64,000 nt of DNA. Source: Mycobacterium sp. GA-1199. Its GTDB lineage: Bacteria > Actinomycetota > Actinomycetes > Mycobacteriales > Mycobacteriaceae. Positions 27,801-35,808 of the stretch are shown here, piece after piece. A model generated the notes under the pieces. That model saw nothing but the letters and a program-made list of their open reading frames with translations, searched no databases and was not told where the DNA came from. Position 1 is the first letter of the stretch, and every line of letters begins with the position of its first letter. The stretch is from the NCBI RefSeq assembly GCF_001500045.1, contig NZ_LQIX01000012.1:372001-436000 (forward strand). Reading direction: 5' to 3'. The translations under genes were made by a program, and so were the position numbers.

Positions 27801-27966
27801 TGTGCATCGAGCGCACCACATCGGCAAAAAGCACCGTCACCTGCTTGTACTCCGCCGCCTCCGGCGCAGCCGATAGCCGTACCCCACACGCTGCGCAGAA
27901 GCGGGAACCGTCGTGTGGGACCGCCCCGCACGACCGGCATACCTCTGCTGCCGACGTCAATGCCAC
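24787..27966 (-). CDS. Zinc ribbon-cyclase-ATPase-TPR protein C
   Basis: A 1059-residue paralogue, first in the leftward group. The zinc ribbon differs from A and B (CRSCGAVPHDGSRFCAACG), and the cyclase, ATPase (VVGTPGIGKSR) and TPR-like parts follow as in the others. It too has GEHVGMAQRM in place of VNxAxR. The GTG at 27966 is chosen because it puts the ribbon about ten residues from the start, as in A and B. The ORF is open to 28443 and an ATG exists at 28104, but that would overlap the divergent racemase start. The stop overlaps an alternative start of B. Confidence 0.78.
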   Translation of the reverse strand: MALTSAAEVCRSCGAVPHDGSRFCAACGVRLSAAPEAAEYKQVTVLFADVVRSMHIAAALDLERLREIMTELVERAAAAVQRYGGGVVEYTGDGVMAIFGAPIALEDHAFRACLAALAIQQETSRLAADVQHRDGIDLRLRVGLNSGQVIAGDIGSGTLGYAATGEHVGMAQRMESVAPPGGVMVSESTARLVENTMVLADPEYVHIKGSEESVPARRLLAISPRNGVLGRPEASLVGRRWEMAALEAMVERAIGGRGRVVAVVGTPGIGKSRVAREVAASSARRGLAVLWVFCESHTSDVPFHVVARLLRAGTGVADLDDVDAARNRAHTQFAGADPQDLLLLDDLLGIADPDAPLPAIDPDARRRRLTALINTASLARTEPTLLILEDVHWIDEVSESMIAELLAVIPRTPSVVLITARPEYDGALTHVHGAQTIALGSLDYSDTATLLNELLGPDPTVADLVPIITARADGNPFFAEEMVRELAQRGALTGQHGHYACRADVAEVAVPATVQAAIEARIDRLTAKAKETLHAASVIGARFDAELLDALGIDAVLEELLGVELIDQVRFTPSAEYAFRHPLIHAVAYESQLKTDRARWHQRLATAIQQRASGSVDEDAALIAENLQAAGELHAAYGWHMRAGAWFANRDLVAARLSWERARRIADTLPADNPERMAMRIAPRTMLCATDLQAREVQGSRCRFEELRKLCDAAGDKVSLAIGMSGPATELCYAGRHREAARLSSEQVALLESIGDPATTMGLAPIAFVNWFGVGEFWKVLRWSQTVVDLAAGDPARGAGFGVGSPLAIALAWRGTARWWLGRPGWRQDLHDAVAMARRSNPETLSGAVCWTYSHAMLYGVLRADDSVLRAGEEAVHSAQGASNDRAMGLAGYTLAVALLNQDAEADRRRGLELMTQTRNIWLRRRALFLIPVTDVWDALETARRGDRDAAIPVMRRAVNELRQAEHLFYGAWATSVLAQTLLERGTQVDLTEAQYEIDRLRAFWEEDGSPMREITLLRLCTLLARARGDDDYRELLSRYRTMAKSLGFEGHIAMAEAM

Positions 27967-28088
27967 ACCGCCGATCCGGGCGGTGCGGGATTCCACCGCC
28001 CGATTCGGAAAGCGTATGACCTCGCGTCGCCCGGATGCGGCGAAATTGACGTATGGGACAGTGACCTCGCTGCCATCGAGTACGCGAG

Positions 28089-28094
28089 TAGCCT
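28089..28094 (+). promoter_or_regulatory. -10 element of the racemase gene
   Basis: TAGCCT lies 8 nt before the ATG at 28103, giving a likely leaderless transcript. It falls inside the longest possible reading of gene C, which argues that gene C starts further in. Confidence 0.45.
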
Positions 28095-28102
28095 GACCTG
28101 CC

Positions 28103-29185
28103 ATGACGGTTGCGGGACCTCTTGTGGGGGTGAGGGTCATCGAACTCGGCGGCATTGGCCCTGGACCCCACGCCGGAATGGTGCTGGCCGATCTCGGCGC
28201 CGACGTGGTCCGCGTGCGCAGGCCCGGAGGCCTACAGATGCCGCCGGAGGACGTCGATCTGCTGCACCGCGGCAAGCGTGTCGTCGACCTGGACATCAAG
28301 AAGGACCCCGCTGCACTGCTCGATCTCGTCACGAGGGCCGACGTGCTCATCGACGCGTTCCGACCCGGCACTTGCGAGCGGCTCGGCATCGGGCCCGACG
28401 ACTGTACGGCGGTCAACCCGCGGCTGATCTTCGCGAGGATCACGGGCTGGGGCCAGGGCGGCCCGCTCGCGCATACCGCGGGTCACGACATCAACTACCT
28501 GTCGCAGACCGGTGCGCTGTCGGCGATCGGATACCGCGACCGGCCGCCGGTCGTACCGCTGAACCTCGTCGCCGACTTTGGCGGCGGCTCGATGCTCGTG
28601 CTGCTGGGCATCGTGGCCGCGTTGTACGAACGGGAGCACTCCGGCCGCGGTCAGGTGGTCGACGCGGCGATGGTTGACGGCGTGTCGATGTTGGTTCAGG
28701 ACATGTGGACTGTGAAGTCGATGGGCACCCTGAGCGACGAACGCGAGTCGTTCCTGCTCGACGGCAGCGCCCCGTTCTACCGCACCTACGAGACCGCCGA
28801 CGGCAAGTACGTGGCCGTCGGCGCCATCGAACCGCAGTTCTACGCGCAACTGTTGACCGGTCTCGGCCTGAATGCCGATGCGCTCCCTGCGCAGATGGAC
28901 AGAGAGGCGTTCCCAGAATTGCGCAGGCTGTTTGCCGAGCGCTTTGCGCGCAAGACCCGCGACGAATGGGCCGACATCTTTTCGGGCACCGACGCGTGCG
29001 TCACGCCGGTACTGACATGGACCGAGGCGTCGCGCAGCGACCACTTGCGTGCGCGGTCAACGTTGGTGCATGCCAACGGGGTCGACCAAGCCGCCCCGGC
29101 GCCCCGGTTCTCCCGAACCCCTGCCGGTCCTGTCGCGGCGCCTCCGCAGGGCGCGACTGTCCTAGTTGATATTGACTGGCAATAG
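28103..29185 (+). CDS. far: CaiB/BaiF CoA-transferase family, alpha-methylacyl-CoA racemase-like
   Basis: A 360-residue class III CoA-transferase-fold protein. It opens with AGPLVGVRVIELGGIGPGPH, and the middle has ITGWGQGGPLAHTAGHDINY and GQVVDAAMVDG, all close to mycobacterial alpha-methylacyl-CoA racemases. These enzymes convert (R)- to (S)-2-methylacyl-CoA so that branched fatty acids and sterol side chains can enter beta-oxidation. The order racemase, SRPBCC protein, dapC, fadA, fadB fits Rv0855 (far) onward as remembered; a second M. tuberculosis racemase, mcr, is a distinct gene, so the symbol rests on position. Confidence 0.85.
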   Translation: MTVAGPLVGVRVIELGGIGPGPHAGMVLADLGADVVRVRRPGGLQMPPEDVDLLHRGKRVVDLDIKKDPAALLDLVTRADVLIDAFRPGTCERLGIGPDDCTAVNPRLIFARITGWGQGGPLAHTAGHDINYLSQTGALSAIGYRDRPPVVPLNLVADFGGGSMLVLLGIVAALYEREHSGRGQVVDAAMVDGVSMLVQDMWTVKSMGTLSDERESFLLDGSAPFYRTYETADGKYVAVGAIEPQFYAQLLTGLGLNADALPAQMDREAFPELRRLFAERFARKTRDEWADIFSGTDACVTPVLTWTEASRSDHLRARSTLVHANGVDQAAPAPRFSRTPAGPVAAPPQGATVLVDIDWQ

Positions 29186-29227
29186 TTATTTGCTAGAAAA
29201 GGCCATGCGCTAGGCAGTCGAGTTAGC

Positions 29228-29233
29228 TACGAT
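29228..29233 (+). promoter_or_regulatory. -10 element of SRPBCC paralogue 3
   Basis: TACGAT is followed by 7 nt and the ATG at 29241, a canonical leaderless arrangement. It lies 43 bp after the racemase stop. Confidence 0.55.
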
Positions 29234-29240
29234 TTGCCGC

Positions 29241-29681
29241 ATGGCTGTGCAGGCTTCGAGGGAAGTGGTATTCGAGGCGCCCAAGGACGCGATCATGGAC
29301 GCACTCGCCGATATCGACGCCGTGCCCACGTGGTCGCCCGTGCACAAGCACGCCGAGGTGCTCGACCGACATCCCGACGGCCGTCCGCATCACGTCAAGG
29401 CGACGTTCAAGATCATGGGCGTCACCGACAAAGAGTTCCTCGAATACCACTGGGGCGACGACTGGGTGGTTTGGGATGCCAAGGCGACGATGCAGCAACG
29501 CGGGCAGCACGGGGAGTACAACCTCACCCCGATCGGCGAGGACCGCACCCGCGTCCGCTTCGACATCATCATCGACCTGGCAGCGCCGATTCCGGAGTTT
29601 CTTCTTCGCCGCGCCAAGAAGATGGTGCTCGACGTCGCGACCGAGAATCTGCGGCGCCGGGTGATGGCCGCCGCCACGTGA
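29241..29681 (+). CDS. SRPBCC-family protein (paralogue 3)
   Basis: A 146-residue SRPBCC protein, the same length as the pair at 8226 and 8705, with the same landmarks: SREVVFEAPKDAIMDALADI, TWSPVHKHAEVLDR and a C-terminal helix KKMVLDVATENLRRRV. It corresponds in position to Rv0856/Rv0857 of M. tuberculosis as I recall. The three paralogues are probably one ancestral cluster now split by the 9-28 kb block. The fold binds hydrophobic ligands; no ligand can be named. Confidence 0.82.
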   Translation: MAVQASREVVFEAPKDAIMDALADIDAVPTWSPVHKHAEVLDRHPDGRPHHVKATFKIMGVTDKEFLEYHWGDDWVVWDAKATMQQRGQHGEYNLTPIGEDRTRVRFDIIIDLAAPIPEFLLRRAKKMVLDVATENLRRRVMAAAT

Positions 29682-29687
29682 GCCCAG

Positions 29688-29736
29688 TGTTGGGTTATGT
29701 CGCGCTTCTTGGCTCACCGCGTGACACAACCCGACA
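29688..29736. terminator. Inverted repeat between convergent genes
   Basis: TGTTGGGTTATGTC (29688-29701) and GACACAACCCGACA (29723-29736) form 14-bp arms with two mismatches (one a G-U pair in RNA) and a 21-nt loop. It lies in the 62-bp gap between the stops of the SRPBCC gene and dapC, so it can serve both as a terminator stem. There is no U-tract, as is common in mycobacteria. Confidence 0.5.
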
Positions 29737-29743
29737 TTCGCCG

Positions 29744-30916
29744 TTAGTGGCGGCGCAGCACCTGAAGCCGACGGATCGCCTCGTCGAGAGTGTCGTCGCG
29801 TTTGCAGAACGCGAAGCGCACCAGGTGGTTCCACGCACCGGTGTGTTCGGCGCCCGGATCGCAGAACGCCGACATCGGAATCGCCGCCACACCCGCACGA
29901 TGCGGTAGGTCGGCGCAGAACGCGGCGCTGTCGCTGAATCCGAGCGGACGCGGATCGGCGCACAGGAAGTAGGTGCCGAAGCTCTCGTGCACCTCGAAGC
30001 CGAGGTCGGCCAGCGCTCCACCCAATCGGTCGCGCTTGCGCTGCAACGACTCCCGCAGCGCGGCGACCCACGCGTCCTCGTTGTCGAGCGCATGCGCCAC
30101 CGCGGGCTGGAACGGTGCGCCGCCGACGTAGGACAAATACTGCTTGGCTGCGCGCACACCCGCGATGAGATCGGCTGGGCCACATGCCCACCCGATCTTC
30201 CAGCCGGTGACGTTGAACATCTTGGCCGCGCTCGAGATCGTGATCGTGCGCTCGGCCATGTCGGGGTAGTTTGCCAGCGGCAGATGCCGTCGGCCGTCAA
30301 AGACCAGATGCTCGTAGACCTCGTCGGTGATCACGAGCAGATCGGCCTCGACCGCCAGTTCGGCCAGCGCGCGCAGTTCGTCGTCGCCGGCCACCATCCC
30401 GGTGGGGTTGTGCGGCGAGTTGACGATCAGGGCTTTGGTGTTGGGTGTGACGGCCTTTCGCAGCCCGTCGACATCGATACGAAAGCTGTGCCCGTCCTGA
30501 ATCATCGGAACGGCGCGGCGTTGGCAGCCCGCCATGGCGATGACCGGGGAGTAGGAGTCGTAGAACGGCTCGATCAGCAGCACCTCGGAACCCGGTTCCA
30601 CGAGTCCGAGCACGGCGGATGCGATCGCCTCGGTCGCGCCGACCGTCACCAGCACCTCGGTGTCCGGGTCGTATTCGGTTCCGTACGCGCGCTTGCGCTG
30701 GGCCGCGATGGCCTCCCGCAGCGGCGCGATACCCAGGCCGGGCGGGTATTGGTTGGCGCCGTCGGCGATCGCTTTCTCCGCGATCTTGAGCATCTCGGAC
30801 GGACCGTCCTCGTCGGGAAAGCCCTGCCCGAGGTTGACCGCGCCGATGCGCGCAGCCAGCGCCGACATCTCGGCGAAGATCGTCACCGCGTACGGCTGCA
30901 GCCGTCTGACTGTCAC
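29744..30916 (-). CDS. dapC: Pyridoxal-phosphate aminotransferase, DapC-like
   Basis: A 390-residue fold-type I aminotransferase. The cofactor Lys is in SSAAKMFNVTGWKIGW (about residue 231), the Asn/Asp region reads NSPHNPTGMV and ITDEVYEHL, and the substrate Arg is near HLVRFAFCK. By order it corresponds to Rv0858c, annotated dapC: N-succinyl-LL-2,6-diaminopimelate aminotransferase of the lysine/meso-DAP pathway. The sequence class (methionine aminotransferase-like) allows other keto acids. The GTG start follows TACGCT by 8 nt. It is divergent from fadA across a gap holding a perfect 15-bp inverted repeat. Confidence 0.85.
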   Translation of the reverse strand: MTVRRLQPYAVTIFAEMSALAARIGAVNLGQGFPDEDGPSEMLKIAEKAIADGANQYPPGLGIAPLREAIAAQRKRAYGTEYDPDTEVLVTVGATEAIASAVLGLVEPGSEVLLIEPFYDSYSPVIAMAGCQRRAVPMIQDGHSFRIDVDGLRKAVTPNTKALIVNSPHNPTGMVAGDDELRALAELAVEADLLVITDEVYEHLVFDGRRHLPLANYPDMAERTITISSAAKMFNVTGWKIGWACGPADLIAGVRAAKQYLSYVGGAPFQPAVAHALDNEDAWVAALRESLQRKRDRLGGALADLGFEVHESFGTYFLCADPRPLGFSDSAAFCADLPHRAGVAAIPMSAFCDPGAEHTGAWNHLVRFAFCKRDDTLDEAIRRLQVLRRH

Positions 30917-30940
30917 GGTTGTCGAGCGTAGTGCTGCGGC

Positions 30941-30999
30941 GAACGTGGGTTACCGGCACGCAATTCGCGAGGCGGATCGTGTGTCGGTAACCCACGTTC
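30941..30999. repeat. Perfect 15-bp inverted repeat in the dapC-fadA divergent gap
   Basis: GAACGTGGGTTACCG (30941-30955) is mirrored exactly by CGGTAACCCACGTTC (30985-30999) around a 29-nt centre. Both neighbours are transcribed away from it, so it is not a terminator of either. It may be a regulator site, or one of the long-armed palindromes seen in other gaps of this window. Confidence 0.75.
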
Positions 31000-31116
31000 G
31001 GCGGGACGAGGCTGCCCAACCAACAGGTTGGCCGAGGCTGTTAGGCTGCGGGGCAGAGGACTACCGTCCGGATGGACAGGCATCCCCGCAACCCAATCTG
31101 AACAGGAAATATCTTC

Positions 31117-32328
<1,212 letters not shown>

Positions 32329-32349
32329 GCGCGGGTTTAAGGAATAGAC

Positions 32350-34494
32350 ATGGCAGAGAACACCATTCAGTGGGATAAGGATGCCGACGGCATCGTCACC
32401 CTGACGCTGGACGACCCGACCGGCTCGGCCAACGTGATGAACGAGCACTACACCGAGTCGATGCACAACGCGGTCGAACGCCTTGTCGCGGACAAGGATT
32501 CGATCACCGGCGTCGTCATCACCAGCGCGAAGAAGACCTTCTTCGCCGGCGGTGACCTCAAGGGCATGATCAACCTCGGCCCGGACAACGCGGCCGAGGC
32601 GTTCGCCACCCCGGAGGCGATCAAGGCCGACCTGCGCAAGCTCGAAACGCTGGGCAAGCCGGTCGTGGCGGCCATCAACGGGGCCGCGCTCGGCGGCGGC
32701 CTGGAGATCGCGCTGGCCTGCCACCACCGGATCATCGCCGACGTGAAGGGCGCCGTCGTCGGCTTCCCCGAAGTGACGCTGGGCCTGCTGCCCGGCGGCG
32801 GCGGTGTCGCCCGCAGCGTGCGGATGTTCGGCATCCAGAAGGCCTTCATGGAGGTGCTGAGCCAGGGCACTCGGTTCAAGCCCGGCAAGGCCAAGGAGGT
32901 CGGCCTGGTCGACGAACTCGTGTCGTCGGTCGAGGAACTGGTGCCGGCCGCCAAGGCGTGGATCAAGGCCAATCCGGATAGCCACACCCAGCCGTGGGAT
33001 GCCAAGGGCTACAAGATGCCCGGCGGCACGCCGACATCGCCTGGCCTGGCGAGCATCCTGCCGTCGTTCCCGGCGCTGCTGAAAAAGCAACTCAAGGGTG
33101 CGCCGATGCCTGCGCCGCGGGCGATCCTCGACGCGGCCGTCGAGGGTGCGCAGGTCGACTTCGACACCGCGAGCCGCATCGAGAGCCGTTACTTCACCCA
33201 GCTGGTGACCGGGCAGACCGCCAAGAACATGATCCAGGCGTTCTTCTTCGACCTGCAGGCCATCAACGGCGGCGCGTCGCGACCCGACGGTATCGAGCCG
33301 GTCAAGATCAACAAGATCGGGGTGCTGGGCGCGGGCATGATGGGCGCGGGTATCGCCTACGTGTCGGCCAGGGCCGGCTTCGACGTCGTGCTCAAAGACG
33401 TCAGCATCGAAGCGGCCCAGAAGGGTAAGGGCTACTCCGAGAAGCTCGAGGCCAAGGCGCTCGAGCGGGGCAAGACCACCCAGGAGAAGTCCGACGCGCT
33501 GCTGGCCCGGATCACGCCCACGGCGGACCCGAAGGACCTCAAGGGCGTCGACTTCGTGATCGAGGCCGTCTTCGAGGACCAGGACCTCAAGCACAAGGTG
33601 TTCCAGGAGATCGAGGACATCGTCGAGCCCAACGCGCTGTTGGGGTCGAACACCTCGACGCTGCCGATCACCGGTCTGGCGACCGGCGTGAAGCGTCAGG
33701 AGGACTTCATCGGCATCCACTTCTTCTCGCCGGTCGACAAGATGCCGCTGGTGGAGATCATCAAGGGCGAGAAGACCTCCGACGAGGCGCTGGCCCGGGT
33801 GTTCGACTACACGCTGGCCATCGGCAAGACGCCGATCGTGGTGAACGACAGCCGCGGCTTCTTCACCAGCCGCGTCATCGGCACGTTCGTCAACGAGGCG
33901 CTGGCGATGCTCGGCGAGGGCATCGCGCCGGCAAGCATCGAACAGGCCGGCTCGCAGGCGGGCTACCCGGCCCCACCGCTGCAGTTGTCCGACGAGCTCA
34001 ACCTCGAGCTGATGCACAAGATCGCCGTCGCCACCCGCAAGGGTGTGGAGAGCACGGGCGGCACCTACGAGCCGCACCCGGCCGAGGCGGTCGTCGAGAA
34101 GATGATCGAGATCGGCCGTCCGTCGCGGCTGAAGGGTGCCGGTTTCTACGAGTACGCCGACGGCAAGCGCGTCGGGCTGTGGCCGGGGCTGGCCGACACG
34201 TTCAACTCGGGCAGCACCTCGATCCCGTTGCAGGACATGATCGATCGCATGCTGTTCGCCGAGGCGCTGGAGACCCAGAAGTGCCTCGACGAGGGCGTGC
34301 TCACCTCGACCGCCGACGCGAACATCGGCTCGATCATGGGTATCGGATTCCCGCCGTACACCGGTGGTTCGGCGCAGTTCATCGTCGGCTACCAGGGTCC
34401 CGGCGGGGTCGGCAAGGAGGCCTTCGTGGCCCGTGCCAAGGAGCTCGCTGCCAAGTACGGCGAGCGGTTCAACCCGCCGGCGTCGCTGACCTGA
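32350..34494 (+). CDS. fadB: Fatty acid oxidation multifunctional protein
   Basis: A 714-residue fusion of enoyl-CoA hydratase and 3-hydroxyacyl-CoA dehydrogenase. The crotonase half has FFAGGDLKGM and GAALGGGLEIALACHHRI for the oxyanion hole and the two catalytic Glu positions. The NAD fold starts at VLGAGMMGAGIAY (about 322-335), and the catalytic His region is FIGIHFFSPVDKMPLVE. It is the alpha subunit partner of the thiolase upstream. The length is normal for mycobacterial FadB. A 19-bp-arm hairpin follows its stop. Confidence 0.95.
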   Translation: MAENTIQWDKDADGIVTLTLDDPTGSANVMNEHYTESMHNAVERLVADKDSITGVVITSAKKTFFAGGDLKGMINLGPDNAAEAFATPEAIKADLRKLETLGKPVVAAINGAALGGGLEIALACHHRIIADVKGAVVGFPEVTLGLLPGGGGVARSVRMFGIQKAFMEVLSQGTRFKPGKAKEVGLVDELVSSVEELVPAAKAWIKANPDSHTQPWDAKGYKMPGGTPTSPGLASILPSFPALLKKQLKGAPMPAPRAILDAAVEGAQVDFDTASRIESRYFTQLVTGQTAKNMIQAFFFDLQAINGGASRPDGIEPVKINKIGVLGAGMMGAGIAYVSARAGFDVVLKDVSIEAAQKGKGYSEKLEAKALERGKTTQEKSDALLARITPTADPKDLKGVDFVIEAVFEDQDLKHKVFQEIEDIVEPNALLGSNTSTLPITGLATGVKRQEDFIGIHFFSPVDKMPLVEIIKGEKTSDEALARVFDYTLAIGKTPIVVNDSRGFFTSRVIGTFVNEALAMLGEGIAPASIEQAGSQAGYPAPPLQLSDELNLELMHKIAVATRKGVESTGGTYEPHPAEAVVEKMIEIGRPSRLKGAGFYEYADGKRVGLWPGLADTFNSGSTSIPLQDMIDRMLFAEALETQKCLDEGVLTSTADANIGSIMGIGFPPYTGGSAQFIVGYQGPGGVGKEAFVARAKELAAKYGERFNPPASLT

Positions 34495-34507
34495 CTCAAA
34501 TGGGGCC

Positions 34508-34562
34508 GAGCGCTCACCCTTGTACGGTTTCCGCCGGAGGATTCGTACAAGCGTGAGCGCTC
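34508..34562. terminator. Long inverted repeat after fadB
   Basis: GAGCGCTCACCCTTGTACG (34508-34526) pairs with CGTACAAGCGTGAGCGCTC (34544-34562): 18 of 19 positions, loop 17 nt. It lies 13 bp after the fadB stop and just before the P450 promoter, which fits a terminator isolating the two units. The arms are unusually long for a simple terminator. Confidence 0.6.
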
Positions 34563-34578
34563 GCCGCTTTGACGGGCG

Positions 34579-34584
34579 TACTGT
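34579..34584 (+). promoter_or_regulatory. -10 element of the second P450 gene
   Basis: TACTGT is followed by 6 nt and the ATG at 34591, a leaderless layout. It begins 16 bp after the hairpin. Confidence 0.5.
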
Positions 34585-34590
34585 CCGGGC

Positions 34591-35799
34591 ATGGCGCAGT
34601 CGACGCTGGTGTTCGACCCGTTCTCGCAGGCGTTCTTCGACGACCCTTATGAGGCCTATCGGTGGATGCGAACGGAAGCGCCTGTCTACTACAGCGAGCA
34701 GTACGACTTCTACGCGCTGACCCGGCACGCCGACGTCGCCGCCGCGTTCAAGGATCCCGCGACGTACTCGTCGGCCTACGGAGTCGACCTGTCGATGGTG
34801 CGGGCAGGCGGACCGCCACCAGACGTTCGGCTGCTGCAGTTCATGGACCCGCCCGAACACCGGCACATGCGCAGCGTGTTGAACAAACTGTTCACCCCGC
34901 GGGCGATCCAGGCGCAGCGACCTCGGATCACCGCGATCATCGACAAGTACCTGGGTGCCATCGACGGAGACGAGTTCGACATCGTCCGCGACTTCACCGC
35001 GCCGTTCCCCGTCGAGGTGATCACGACGTGGCTCGGGGTGCCCGACGATCACGTGCAGCACGCGCGTCTGTGGACCGACGCGTCGATGCGCCGCGAGCCC
35101 GGCCAGATCGAAACCGACGAGGCGGGCAAACAGGCGGTCGCCGAATCGGTGGCGTACTACTACGACTGCGTCCGACAGCACCGGGCGCATCCGCGCGACG
35201 ATCTGTTCACCTTGCTGATCGACGCGGAGATCACGCGCGACGACGGCACCACGTCTCATCTAACCGACATCGAAATCGTCGGGTTTGCACAGCAATTGGG
35301 CGGAGCGGGCGCCGAGACCGTGACGAAGCTGCTCGCCAGTGCGGTGTACTTGTTCGCCCACCACCCCGAGCAGTGGGCCAAGCTGATCGACGACCCAGGG
35401 AAGATCCCCGCGGCGGTCGAAGAACTGCTGCGGTATGACAATTCGGTGCAGTACGACGTCCGCCGCTCGATGCGTGACGTCACGCTGCACGGTGTGACGA
35501 TCCCGGCGGGCAAGCCGGTGTTTCTGATGCTGGCCTCGGCCAACCGGGACCCCGAGGCGTGGACCGACGCCGATACCTTCGACATCGACCGCAACCGCAC
35601 GGAAGCGCAAAACCTCGGCCTCGGATACGGCATCCACAGCTGCCTCGGCGCGGCGCTCGCCCGGACGGAGAGCGCGATCGCGCTGGAGAAACTGCTCGCC
35701 TTCATGCCGCGGTACGAGGTCGACTACGACCGGTGCACCCGTGTGCACATGACCAACGTGATCGGCTGGAAGAACGTCCCTGTACGCGTGATTCGCTAG
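34591..35799 (+). CDS. Cytochrome P450
   Basis: A 402-residue soluble bacterial P450. The heme loop is LGYGIHSCLGAALARTE (Cys about residue 352), ExxR is in ELLRYD (about 277) and the I-helix reads LGGAGAETVTK, with Glu-Thr in the oxygen-activation position. MDPPEHRHMR is the usual segment contacting a heme propionate. It is a different P450 type from the one at 16943. An acyl-CoA ligase-like gene follows 9 bp later, with its promoter overlapping this stop codon, so a shared substrate is possible but not proven. Confidence 0.92.
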   Translation: MAQSTLVFDPFSQAFFDDPYEAYRWMRTEAPVYYSEQYDFYALTRHADVAAAFKDPATYSSAYGVDLSMVRAGGPPPDVRLLQFMDPPEHRHMRSVLNKLFTPRAIQAQRPRITAIIDKYLGAIDGDEFDIVRDFTAPFPVEVITTWLGVPDDHVQHARLWTDASMRREPGQIETDEAGKQAVAESVAYYYDCVRQHRAHPRDDLFTLLIDAEITRDDGTTSHLTDIEIVGFAQQLGGAGAETVTKLLASAVYLFAHHPEQWAKLIDDPGKIPAAVEELLRYDNSVQYDVRRSMRDVTLHGVTIPAGKPVFLMLASANRDPEAWTDADTFDIDRNRTEAQNLGLGYGIHSCLGAALARTESAIALEKLLAFMPRYEVDYDRCTRVHMTNVIGWKNVPVRVIR

Positions 35800-35802
35800 A
35801 TT
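35797..35802 (+). promoter_or_regulatory. -10 element overlapping the P450 stop codon
   Basis: TAGATT uses the TAG stop of the P450 gene as its first three bases and lies 6 nt before the GTG at 35809. It predicts a separate leaderless transcript for the ligase gene. Confidence 0.5.
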
Positions 35803-35808
35803 GGCGCC

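Noticed and set aside
28105..28443. N-terminal extension of cyclase-type protein C
   Set aside because: It is antisense to the racemase start and is Ser/Arg-rich nonsense; A and B have no such part.
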